Below the pieces are notes generated by a model, which searched no databases, was not told the DNA's origin, and saw only the letters and a program-made list of their open reading frames with translations. From DAOTVD01 sp034437075 (lineage in GTDB: Bacteria > Chloroflexota > Anaerolineae > Aggregatilineales > J027), in contig DAOTVD010000087.1 in the NCBI GenBank assembly GCA_034437075.1, forward strand, positions 1 through 11,660: a stretch of DNA of 11,660 nt, given 5' to 3'. Shown in pieces: positions 1 through 6,404 of the stretch. The position numbers and the translations under genes were made by a program. Positions within the stretch are counted from its first letter, which is position 1; each line of letters opens with the position of its first letter.

Positions 1-866
1 CATGCGGCATAGACCCCCGCCATATCCTGTGCGGCCACGTTGCCCGCAAAGGTCACGCGGGAGGCTAAGCCCAAGCGTTCCCCCAGGCGGTGCAATGCAC
101 GCTGCTGCGGGCCATCTCCGACGACAATCGCGCGGGGGCTTGTACTAGAAGCTCCCGGAAAGGCCCGCGCGAAAGCCCGCAAAAAAAGGTCGATTCTTTT
201 GATGCGCTTCAAATAACCGACAATACCAAATGTAAATGGTTCGCTGGGTAAGGGGGCCAGCCTGAAGCGCGCCGCATTCACTACGTTTGGCACAACCATC
301 ACATCTACTACCCCATGCTGGGTGCGTAATCGCTCCGCTAACGCAGCACTCACCGCTATCATCTGATCCGTGCCATTGACAACCCACTGCACTACCTTGG
401 CGCGCCCCGGCCAAGTATCCCAACCGCGCAAAAAGCTCGTGGAGTGTTCCGAAATGACAAGGGGCAAATCATAGTGACGGGCGAGTTCGACAGCCATGTA
501 CCCGCCGTAGAAGCAATTGTGTCCGTGGATGATTTCCGGTAAATCGTGTGATTTTATGTACTCTGCAAAAGCTCGATGCGCCATTTGAGATGCGCGCCGG
601 GCTGCCCACTTGGGCCACAGGTGCGACACCCAGCCAGGGTAAACACGAAGGCATCGATCAGGGCCATCCGGCGAAACGTCCATAAACGGCAAACGCCGCC
701 AGGGGGCCTGACGGCGCTTGTGCCAAGTTTCTCGTAAACGAGGCGCCACCAGAACATCGACTTGATGCCCGGCAGCGCGGAGTGCATCGGCCTGGCGCTG
801 GAAAAAAATCCCAGCTAGGGGGCGCACAGCCGAGGGGTAATAGGATGTCACAAACAGGATATGCAC
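1..866 (-). CDS. GT4-family glycosyltransferase, C-terminus cut by window edge
   Basis: This is probably a retaining GT-B glycosyltransferase of family GT4 that moves a sugar from a nucleotide-sugar donor to a glycan or lipid acceptor at the cytoplasmic face. The acceptor cannot be read from sequence. The 288 residues visible begin HILFVTSYYP, a typical Rossmann first strand. The N-terminal donor-independent domain continues with HGHN (114-117), GGYMAVELA (121-129) and the ISEHSTSF strand (138-145). The linker VVPNVVN lies at 191-197, and the C-terminal domain opens with FGIVGYLKRIKRID (213-226) and IVVGDGP (247-253). The EX7E region expected near residue 350 lies beyond the edge. I chose the GTG at 864-866 because a GAGGGGGA Shine-Dalgarno sequence ends 4 bases upstream and the protein then starts like the family; an in-frame TAA lies 27 bases further up. 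It starts 27 bases after gyrB on the same strand, so co-transcription is possible. Family call is firm; substrate is unknown. Confidence 0.88.
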   Translation of the reverse strand, partial: MHILFVTSYYPSAVRPLAGIFFQRQADALRAAGHQVDVLVAPRLRETWHKRRQAPWRRLPFMDVSPDGPDRCLRVYPGWVSHLWPKWAARRASQMAHRAFAEYIKSHDLPEIIHGHNCFYGGYMAVELARHYDLPLVISEHSTSFLRGWDTWPGRAKVVQWVVNGTDQMIAVSAALAERLRTQHGVVDVMVVPNVVNAARFRLAPLPSEPFTFGIVGYLKRIKRIDLFLRAFARAFPGASSTSPRAIVVGDGPQQRALHRLGERLGLASRVTFAGNVAAQDMAGVYAA

Positions 867-893
867 CCCATCCCCCTCAAAGATGAATGTGGC

Positions 894-2867
894 TTAAATG
901 TCTAGGTTACGTACGCTGCGCGCATGGGTTTGGATGAACTTCTTGCGCGGGTCTACCGCATTGCCCATGAGCATATCAAAGGTGCGGTCGGCTTCGGTTG
1001 CGTCTTCGATTGTCACCTCTAGCAGCATCCGGTTCTCAGGGTCCATAGTGGTTTCCCACAACTGTTGAGGATTCATCTCCCCCAGACCCTTATAGCGCTG
1101 GACGCGCACCTTGGTCGGGTCTTTGAAGTCTTTCAGCCCGCGAGCCAACACAATCGCATCATTTTCGCCGGGGCGCGCGTAATAGTAGCCGAATTGTTTG
1201 CCCTGTTGCAGCAAATAGATCGGCGGCTGGGCGATGAACAAGTACCCATGTTCGATCAAAGGCCGCATATAGCGGAAGAAGAACGTCAGTAACAAGGTTC
1301 GGATGTGCGCACCGTCCACGTCGGCGTCCGTCATGATGATGATACGATGATAGCGCAAACGCGACACATCAAAGTCTTCACCGATGCCAACGCCTAGCGC
1401 GGAAATCAGCGAACGGACTTCGTTGTTATCCAAGATTTTGTTCAGGCGGGCGCGTTCGGTGTTCAGGATTTTCCCGCGTAGGGGCAAAATCGCCTGGAAA
1501 TGCCGGTCGCGGCCTTGTTTGGCGCTACCGCCTGCGCTGTCGCCCTCAACGATATACAATTCGGTATTCTCTGGATTACGATCCGAGCAATCGGCGAGCT
1601 TGCCAGGCAGGGTCGTATTTTCCAGCAAATTCGAGCCTCGGCGCACCAATTCGCTCGCCTTTTTGGCGGCATCGCGTGCGCGCTTGGAGGTCATGCATTT
1701 GTCTACGATCCGCTTGGCATCGCGGGAGTGGGTTTCCAGATATTCGGCGAATACTTCGCCCACCACAGACGACACCGCACCCATGACCTCGGGATTCATG
1801 AGCTTCACCTTGGTCTGGCTTTCGAATTGTGGGTCGGGGTGTTTGACGCTCACAATTGCCGTGAGGCCCTCTAGGGTGTCGTTACTAGAAAAGTTTGTAT
1901 CTTTTTCTTTCAGCAGGCTTGCTTTGCGCGCGTAGTTATTGATAGTGCGTGTTATCGCGCCGCGTAACCCGGTTAGGTGCTGGCCGCCATCGGGGGTATT
2001 GATAGTGTTCGCGAAGGCGAGTTCGGTCGTCGTGGCGCTGTCGGTATATTGAAAAGCGATTTCTACGCCAACGGCGTAGGCTTTTTCGGGGTCTTGTTCG
2101 TTGAATACCACGTCGCGTTCGGCGTAGACAATATCGCTGATAGCATTGCGATTGCGATTGAGATAGTACACAAACGAGCGCACGCCGCCTTCGAAGTAAA
2201 ATGTATGCTCGCGCGGGAAGGGTTCGACACGCTCATCACGTAGCGTGATGGTCACGCCGCGCGTCAGAAACGCCATTTCGCGAAAACGTTGCAAGAGCGT
2301 ATTGTAATTGAACGCCGTGGCTTGCATGATGTCTGCATCGGGGTAAAAGGTCACTATCGTGCCCGTACCTTCGTCCGGTTCCATGGGGCGAACAACTTCC
2401 ACAGGCGTCACCGGACGGCCCATTTCGTAGGTTTGCGCGTGCACATAGTCATCACGGCGCACCTCTGCGGTTAACCGTGCCGAAAGCGCATTGACCGCCG
2501 AAACGCCAACGCCATGCAAGCCGCCCGAGACGCCATACGCTTTGCTGTCGAATTTGCCACCTGCGCCGATGGTGGTCATGACCAGTTCGAGCGCAGAAAT
2601 GCCTTTTTGCTCATGAATATCCACGGGAATCCCGCGCCCGTTGTCGGCAACACGCGCGCCGCCATCGGCCAACAGGGTGACTTCGATAAAGCTACACCGG
2701 CCCGCCATGGCCTCGTCCACAGAGTTATCGACCACTTCGTACACCAAATGGTGTAAAGCCTTTTCATCCGTACCGCCCACGTACATCCCAGGGCGCCGCC
2801 GAACATGGTCGATCCCCTCCAGAGCTTGAATATCTTTAGCAGTATAATCCGATTGAGCGTTTGCCAC
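894..2867 (-). CDS. gyrB: DNA gyrase subunit B (type IIA topoisomerase ATPase subunit)
   Basis: GyrB is the ATPase subunit of DNA gyrase, which works as A2B2 to introduce negative supercoils and relieve positive ones. The 657 residues contain the whole family order. The GHKL ATPase has EVVDNSVDEA (44-53), DNGRGIP (75-81) and the lid GGLHGVGVSAVNALS (115-129). The transducer domain carries the QTK loop (351-353), whose Lys contacts the ATP gamma-phosphate. The TOPRIM domain has EGDSAGG (441-447) and DADVD (514-518), which bind the catalytic magnesium ions. The tail has RYKGLGEMN (591-599) and QLWETTMDP (602-610). I place the start at GTG 2865-2867: GGAGAGGG sits 4 bases upstream, and residue 1 then begins just before SDYTAKDI, the normal GyrB N-terminus. 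The reading frame extends to an ATG at 2948, but that codon lies only a few bases from the predicted transcription start. ParE is less likely given the C-terminal motif wording, but gyrA is not in the window to confirm. Confidence 0.97.
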   Translation of the reverse strand: MANAQSDYTAKDIQALEGIDHVRRRPGMYVGGTDEKALHHLVYEVVDNSVDEAMAGRCSFIEVTLLADGGARVADNGRGIPVDIHEQKGISALELVMTTIGAGGKFDSKAYGVSGGLHGVGVSAVNALSARLTAEVRRDDYVHAQTYEMGRPVTPVEVVRPMEPDEGTGTIVTFYPDADIMQATAFNYNTLLQRFREMAFLTRGVTITLRDERVEPFPREHTFYFEGGVRSFVYYLNRNRNAISDIVYAERDVVFNEQDPEKAYAVGVEIAFQYTDSATTTELAFANTINTPDGGQHLTGLRGAITRTINNYARKASLLKEKDTNFSSNDTLEGLTAIVSVKHPDPQFESQTKVKLMNPEVMGAVSSVVGEVFAEYLETHSRDAKRIVDKCMTSKRARDAAKKASELVRRGSNLLENTTLPGKLADCSDRNPENTELYIVEGDSAGGSAKQGRDRHFQAILPLRGKILNTERARLNKILDNNEVRSLISALGVGIGEDFDVSRLRYHRIIIMTDADVDGAHIRTLLLTFFFRYMRPLIEHGYLFIAQPPIYLLQQGKQFGYYYARPGENDAIVLARGLKDFKDPTKVRVQRYKGLGEMNPQQLWETTMDPENRMLLEVTIEDATEADRTFDMLMGNAVDPRKKFIQTHARSVRNLDI

Positions 2868-2871
2868 GAAA

Positions 2872-2879
2872 CCCTCTCC
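2872..2879 (-). promoter_or_regulatory. Ribosome binding site that decides the gyrB start
   Basis: On the minus strand GGAGAGGG ends 4 bases before the GTG at 2867, with its GGAG core 8 bases away. No comparable site precedes the in-frame ATG at 2948. This supports a 657-residue GyrB without the 27 extra residues MRHPCHL onward, which look like translated leader. Confidence 0.75.
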
Positions 2880-2959
2880 GTTCTGTAAGGTAATCCAATA
2901 TGTCGTGTTTTGTATCGGTGGAAGTCGTAGATGGCATGGATGCCTCATTTTCCATAGAT

Positions 2960-2988
2960 ATTATACTCGATCTGGCACTTTCGAACAA
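2960..2988 (-). promoter_or_regulatory. Predicted sigma-70-type promoter of gyrB
   Basis: The minus strand reads TTGTTC (2983-2988), a 17-base spacer and a perfect TATAAT (2960-2965). The -35 matches consensus at only three of six positions. Transcription would start near 2953, giving a leader of about 85 bases before the GTG of gyrB. Weak -35 boxes and supercoil-sensitive promoters are known for gyrase genes in other bacteria; whether that applies here is inference. Confidence 0.6.
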
Positions 2989-3035
2989 GTGTGCAAATAA
3001 CAAGATCGGGGGCGCACTCGGTTTTTTGCACATCT

Positions 3036-3064
3036 TTTACAGTTTGGTAGCAATCTCATAATGT
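3036..3064 (+). promoter_or_regulatory. Predicted sigma-70-type promoter of the exported protein gene
   Basis: TTTACA (3036-3041), a 17-base spacer and TAATGT (3059-3064) match the -35 and -10 consensus at four or more positions each. The start codon at 3115 lies about 45 bases beyond the predicted transcription start. The site is divergent from the gyrB promoter, with the two -35 boxes about 50 bases apart. Confidence 0.6.
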
Positions 3065-3114
3065 GCGAGGGGCATAGTGTAAGCATCATTGGTAAACAAA
3101 CAGGAGATTAAACC

Positions 3115-3687
3115 ATGCACAAGCTCTTGCGTTTCGTTATGTTATCCGTCCTCGCTATGGCGATGCTACCCGTCGGCCTAGTGGCCGCACAGGAAGAAAC
3201 CGCGCCGATTATCGAAGAAACCATCATCATCACGGAAGAACAGATTAACGATAGTTTCCGGGTAGATAATCCCCGCCGCCAACGTGTGTCCGATGTCGAA
3301 GTTGATCTACAAGCGCCGGACCCGACAAGCACCGCGTCTGTTGGCCAGGCCGTGGTCAGCGGCGAATACGCCATCCGGCGTGAAACCTTCAACTTTGCTC
3401 TGACCTATGTGCCGTACCTGGACGACGAAGGGCGCCTGCGTTGGGAACGCATTGCTGGCGCGGTGGAAAGCGACATCGTGCTGGATGACCGCACGCTGGA
3501 AAGCATCGACCGTTGGGTGGAGGGCCAACTAGCCCGCTCAGTTGCCGAGCAATATCAGATCGCCCGCGACAATGTACGCGACCGCACGCCCCGCTTGGAT
3601 GTCACCGCTGTTTCGATTTCGGATACGGCCATCACTATTTCGTACTATGTGACCACGTTGCGCAGCAGCCCGCAGCCCGCCCCATAA
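3115..3687 (+). CDS. Exported protein of unknown function with signal peptide
   Basis: I do not recognise this 190-residue protein. Residues 1-25 form a standard Sec signal peptide: a basic HKLLR start, a hydrophobic core around 8-22, and a V-A-A cleavage site before Q26. There is no lipobox cysteine, so the mature chain of about 165 residues should be free outside the membrane. The mature part is mostly polar and acidic, with alternating patterns such as TIIITEEQIND (36-46) and a helix-like WVEGQLARSVAEQY segment near the middle-to-end; it finishes in a proline-rich tail. The layout (ITEEQIN, strand-rich middle, amphipathic helix, final strands) resembles small exported ligand-binding or assembly proteins, but I cannot name a family. 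AGGAG lies 8 bases before the ATG, making the start secure. It seems monocistronic, with its own promoter, divergent from gyrB and followed by a separately promoted tRNA gene. Confidence 0.85.
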   Translation: MHKLLRFVMLSVLAMAMLPVGLVAAQEETAPIIEETIIITEEQINDSFRVDNPRRQRVSDVEVDLQAPDPTSTASVGQAVVSGEYAIRRETFNFALTYVPYLDDEGRLRWERIAGAVESDIVLDDRTLESIDRWVEGQLARSVAEQYQIARDNVRDRTPRLDVTAVSISDTAITISYYVTTLRSSPQPAP

Positions 3688-3709
3688 CCGCTTCACAGTC
3701 AGCCCATTC

Positions 3710-3749
3710 GCGCGGGAGATGACGAGCAAGCCCTTGTCAAATCCCGCGC
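3710..3749. repeat. 8-base inverted repeat between the exported protein gene and tRNA-Val
   Basis: GCGCGGGA (3710-3717) and TCCCGCGC (3742-3749) are perfect reverse complements separated by 24 bases. The right arm lies inside the spacer of the tRNA promoter and the -35 box lies in the loop. In RNA it could form a GC-rich hairpin downstream of the exported protein gene. There is no T-run after it, so it is not a standard intrinsic terminator. It might be a Rho-type end structure, an operator, or chance. Confidence 0.4.
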
Positions 3750-3762
3750 CGCGCTTTATAAT
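3734..3762 (+). promoter_or_regulatory. Strong predicted promoter of tRNA-Val
   Basis: TTGTCA (3734-3739), exactly 17 bases, then a perfect TATAAT (3757-3762): eleven of twelve consensus positions. Transcription would start near 3769, only about 7 bases before the mature tRNA 5' end, as is common for tRNA genes. Confidence 0.85.
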
Positions 3763-3775
3763 GCCTATCATTCAA

Positions 3776-3849
3776 GGGGAGTTAGCTCAGTTGGCTAGAG
3801 CGTTGCGTTGACATCGCAAAGGTCACTGGTTCGAGCCCAGTACTTCCCA
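3776..3849 (+). tRNA. tRNA-Val (anticodon GAC)
   Basis: The 74 bases fold into a full cloverleaf. The acceptor stem is GGGGAGT (3776-3782) with ACTTCCC (3842-3848), including one G-U pair. The D stem is GCTC/GAGC with a TTGGCTA-type loop. The anticodon stem TTGCG/CGCAA is perfect around the loop TTGACAT, so the anticodon is GAC (3810-3812), reading GUC and GUU valine codons. The T stem is ACTGG/CCAGT with loop TTCGAGC, and the discriminator base is A3849. CCA is not encoded (the next bases are TCT), so it must be added after transcription. Confidence 0.96.
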
Positions 3850-3885
3850 TCTCCTTATTACTCTGTAAATAAACTTTCTTAAACC

Positions 3886-3914
3886 AAAAGCGCCCATCTA
3901 AACCGGGCGCTTTT
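3886..3914. terminator. Bidirectional intrinsic terminator between tRNA-Val and proA
   Basis: AAAAGCGCCC (3886-3895) pairs perfectly with GGGCGCTTTT (3905-3914) around a 9-base loop. The A and T runs at the arm ends give a U-tract on either strand. It lies 36 bases past the tRNA and 2 bases past the proA stop, so one hairpin can end both convergent transcripts. The T-run is short (4), so efficiency may be moderate. Confidence 0.8.
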
Positions 3915-3916
3915 CA

Positions 3917-5176
3917 TTATCCGGGCCGAATGTGGTTCTGGCCTTGCACAATCCATTTATAAGTCGTGAGTTCTTCTAGCGCCATAGGGCCGCGTGCATG
4001 GAGTTTCTGCGTGCTCACTGCGACTTCGGCGCCCAGGCCCAACGCGCCGCCATCCGTAAAGCGTGTGGAGGCGTTAACATACAAAGCCGCTGAGTCTACT
4101 TCATTCAAAAAGCGCTCCGCGCTGCCACTATCGCGCGTCAGAATCCCGTCGGAATGGGCGGTGCCGTGGGTTTCGATGTGCTCAATGGCTTCATCCAAAC
4201 CATCAACCACCCGAATCCCGAGGATGTAATCCAGCCATTCGACATCCCAATCGCCTGCTTGGGCCAGTTCTAAATGTTCATACCCCGTTACGTGATCTTG
4301 CAATGCTGGGTCAAGTTTGATCGTAACCTCATCAGCAGCCAAGCGCTCGACCACACGCGGGACAAATGTTTCGGCGATACTCCGCTGCACCAACAACGTC
4401 CCCAGCGCATTGCAAGCCGAAGGCCGCTGCACTTTCGCATTATGGATGACATCGAGCGCCGCGTCCAACTCTGCCGTTTCATCCACGTACAGATGACAAA
4501 TCCCCATGCCGCCTGTAATCACTGGAATAGTGGATTGCTCTTTGCACATCTGGTGCAGCTTGGCACCGCCACGCGGGATAATCATATCGACGTACGCATC
4601 TAGCCGCAGCAGTTCGGCCACATAGCGCCGATCTGTGTCCTGAATCAACTGGATGGCATCTGCCGGAAAGCCGGACTGTTGCAAGGCGGCTTGGATAGCA
4701 GACACCAGGGCCTGATTACTGTGCAATGTTTCGGAGCCACCGCGCAAGATGACTGCATTGCCCGTCTTGAGCGCTAAGCTCGAAATATCAACCGTTACAT
4801 TCGGGCGTGATTCGTAAATGACGCCCAGTACGCCGATCGGCACCCGGCGGCGGTGCGCCTGCAAGCCGGGCAGCACTTCGCGCTCGTAAAATACCTGGCC
4901 TACTGGGTCTGGCAATTCGATCACGCTGCGCACATCTGCAATGACCCCATCCAGGCGCTTATCCAAGCGCAACCGATCGACCATGGCATACGCCAAGCCG
5001 CGTTCTTGGGCGGCCTGAACGTCCTGCGCATTCGCCGCCAGGATGGCCGCGCGTTCGGCTTCTAAAGCATCTGCGATGGCCGCGAGCAAGCTATTTTTGT
5101 CGTCTGTGGTGCAGGGCCGCATCGCTCGCGCAGCGGCCTTGGCGCGACGGCCTAACTCTTGCATATCAATAGTCAT
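3917..5176 (-). CDS. proA: Gamma-glutamyl phosphate reductase (proline biosynthesis)
   Basis: ProA reduces gamma-glutamyl phosphate with NADPH to glutamate-5-semialdehyde, the second enzymatic step of proline synthesis, in the cytoplasm. It belongs to the aldehyde dehydrogenase superfamily. The 419 residues match the usual length of about 417. Visible signatures are GVIYESRPNVTVD (118-130), LKTGNAVILRGGSE (136-149), IPRGGAKLHQM (200-210), the catalytic cysteine in RPSACNA (Cys255), and near the C-terminus ASTRFTDGG and LGLGAEVAVSTQKLHARGP. I start it at ATG 5174-5176 because GAGGAAG lies 7 bases upstream; a longer in-frame start 33 bases further up has no better site and adds non-family residues. 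It follows proB by 65 bases on the same strand, the usual proBA order, and ends in a shared bidirectional terminator. All expected catalytic features are present. Confidence 0.97.
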   Translation of the reverse strand: MTIDMQELGRRAKAAARAMRPCTTDDKNSLLAAIADALEAERAAILAANAQDVQAAQERGLAYAMVDRLRLDKRLDGVIADVRSVIELPDPVGQVFYEREVLPGLQAHRRRVPIGVLGVIYESRPNVTVDISSLALKTGNAVILRGGSETLHSNQALVSAIQAALQQSGFPADAIQLIQDTDRRYVAELLRLDAYVDMIIPRGGAKLHQMCKEQSTIPVITGGMGICHLYVDETAELDAALDVIHNAKVQRPSACNALGTLLVQRSIAETFVPRVVERLAADEVTIKLDPALQDHVTGYEHLELAQAGDWDVEWLDYILGIRVVDGLDEAIEHIETHGTAHSDGILTRDSGSAERFLNEVDSAALYVNASTRFTDGGALGLGAEVAVSTQKLHARGPMALEELTTYKWIVQGQNHIRPG

Positions 5177-5241
5177 GTTGTGGCTTCCTCTACTACGCTT
5201 ATCCACCAATTCAAAATCATTCGACGCGCTGAGAAAACGGT

Positions 5242-6372
5242 TTATTCCTGCATATCATGCAGCAGCACCATATAATCATGATGAACTGCCGCATCGCCGT
5301 AATGATACCCCAGGTGCGCTTCGATGTCGTTCGATTTAACGCCGCACAGCCGGCGTAGCTCTGCGCTATCATAATTGGCCTGGCCACGCGCTAAGCAGGG
5401 GCTCTCGGTGCTAGCCTCCGCCAGCACAATTTCGACTAAGGCGCCACGTGGGAATTCGCCCTCTACTGCCCGGATTCCGACCGGAAGCAAGCTGGCTTCC
5501 CCAGTACGTAAGGCGCGCGCCGCGCCTGTATCAATGACAATGCGCCCCTGGGCAGGCTCCGAGAGCATCCAGCGTTTACGACTTTCCAATCGCGGGGCGG
5601 TGGGTTCGAAATACGTGCCGAGCGCCTCACCCGCGACGATGCGCAAGATCACATCTTTTTCGGTGCCGCGCGCGATCACGGTTGTAATACCACTCTGCCC
5701 GGCTAACTCGGCGGCCTGGAGTTTGGTCTGCATACCACCAATGCCCAACCCACTGGATGAATCCCCCCCAGCCAGGGCTTTAAGCTCGGCTGTGATGCGT
5801 TTCACAGTGGGGATGTGTTGGGCGTCTTCGTGCTGGCGTGGGTCTTTGGTATACAGTCCGTCCCGGTCGGTCAGCAATAGTAGCATATCGGCGTTGATGA
5901 CGGTCGCAATCAGGGCCGAGAGGTTATCGTTATCGCCAACCTTAATTTCTTCGACTGCTACCGTGTCGTTCTCGTTGATAATGGGCACAATCTGATGATC
6001 GAGCAACGCGCGCAAAGTATCGCGCGTGTTCAGGTAGCGCGTGCGATTGCGTCGGATGTCATCGCCCGTGACCAGCACTTGCCCGACCTTGACCTCGTAG
6101 AGCGCGAACATGTCGCTATAGATGCGCATGAGTTGGCCCTGGCCCACCGCAGAGAGCATTTGCTTGGTGGGCAATGAGGACGGAAAGCGCTGCTGGCCGA
6201 GGTGATCGCGCCCGGCGGCCATCGCGCCCGACGACACCAGCAACACCCGGTAGCCGTCCTGATGCAACATGGCAACCTGGCGCACGATTTCCAACATATT
6301 CGGCTTAGAAAGGCGCAACGTGCCGCCCGTTAGGGTGCTGCTGCCGACTTTTACAACAATCGTTTTGGACAT
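5242..6372 (-). CDS. proB: Glutamate 5-kinase with C-terminal PUA domain
   Basis: ProB phosphorylates glutamate with ATP to gamma-glutamyl phosphate, the committed step of proline synthesis, and passes the labile product to ProA. The 376 residues hold an amino-acid kinase domain (about 1-255) and a PUA domain (about 275-365), the long form as in E. coli. Landmarks: KVGSSTLT (8-15), LVSSGAMAAG (45-54), QMLSAVGQGQLMR (71-83), PIINENDTVA (130-139), VGDNDNLSA (145-153), LLLTDRDGLYT (165-175) and GIGGMQTKLQAA (210-221). The PUA part begins with GRIVIDTGA (276-284). In the family, proline feedback inhibition maps to the kinase domain around the glutamate site. The start is ATG 6370-6372, 6 to 8 bases after an AAGGCGGA site; an in-frame GTG at 6393 has no Shine-Dalgarno sequence. 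It lies 32 bases after the acidic membrane protein gene, so it may share the parA transcript. Confidence 0.97.
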   Translation of the reverse strand: MSKTIVVKVGSSTLTGGTLRLSKPNMLEIVRQVAMLHQDGYRVLLVSSGAMAAGRDHLGQQRFPSSLPTKQMLSAVGQGQLMRIYSDMFALYEVKVGQVLVTGDDIRRNRTRYLNTRDTLRALLDHQIVPIINENDTVAVEEIKVGDNDNLSALIATVINADMLLLLTDRDGLYTKDPRQHEDAQHIPTVKRITAELKALAGGDSSSGLGIGGMQTKLQAAELAGQSGITTVIARGTEKDVILRIVAGEALGTYFEPTAPRLESRKRWMLSEPAQGRIVIDTGAARALRTGEASLLPVGIRAVEGEFPRGALVEIVLAEASTESPCLARGQANYDSAELRRLCGVKSNDIEAHLGYHYGDAAVHHDYMVLLHDMQE

Positions 6373-6404
6373 CGGTCCGCCTTCATCCGGCACCGAGGCA
6401 TCAT

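Noticed and set aside
145..190. Apparent frameshift in the glycosyltransferase at the run of seven A at 181-187
   Set aside because: An alternative frame stops near 145, but counting the run as seven A, the family frame reads straight through (IDLFLRAFARAF, then IVVGDGP) to the window edge. The gene is intact as far as visible.
2868..2948. Longer gyrB starting at ATG 2948
   Set aside because: No Shine-Dalgarno sequence, the extra 27 residues do not look like GyrB, and the codon lies a few bases after the predicted transcription start.
3776..3849. tRNA-Val as an integration site for a mobile element
   Set aside because: No integrase and no duplicated tRNA 3' end were seen; a terminator and proA follow directly.
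5199..5207. DnaA-box-like TTATCCACC, and TTATCCAAT at 10044-10052
   Set aside because: These are single imperfect sites far apart, with no cluster and no AT-rich unwinding region, so they do not support an origin in this window.
5375..5995. 206-residue open frame on the plus strand opposite proB
   Set aside because: It lies wholly antisense to a well-supported proB and has no recognisable motif or start signal.
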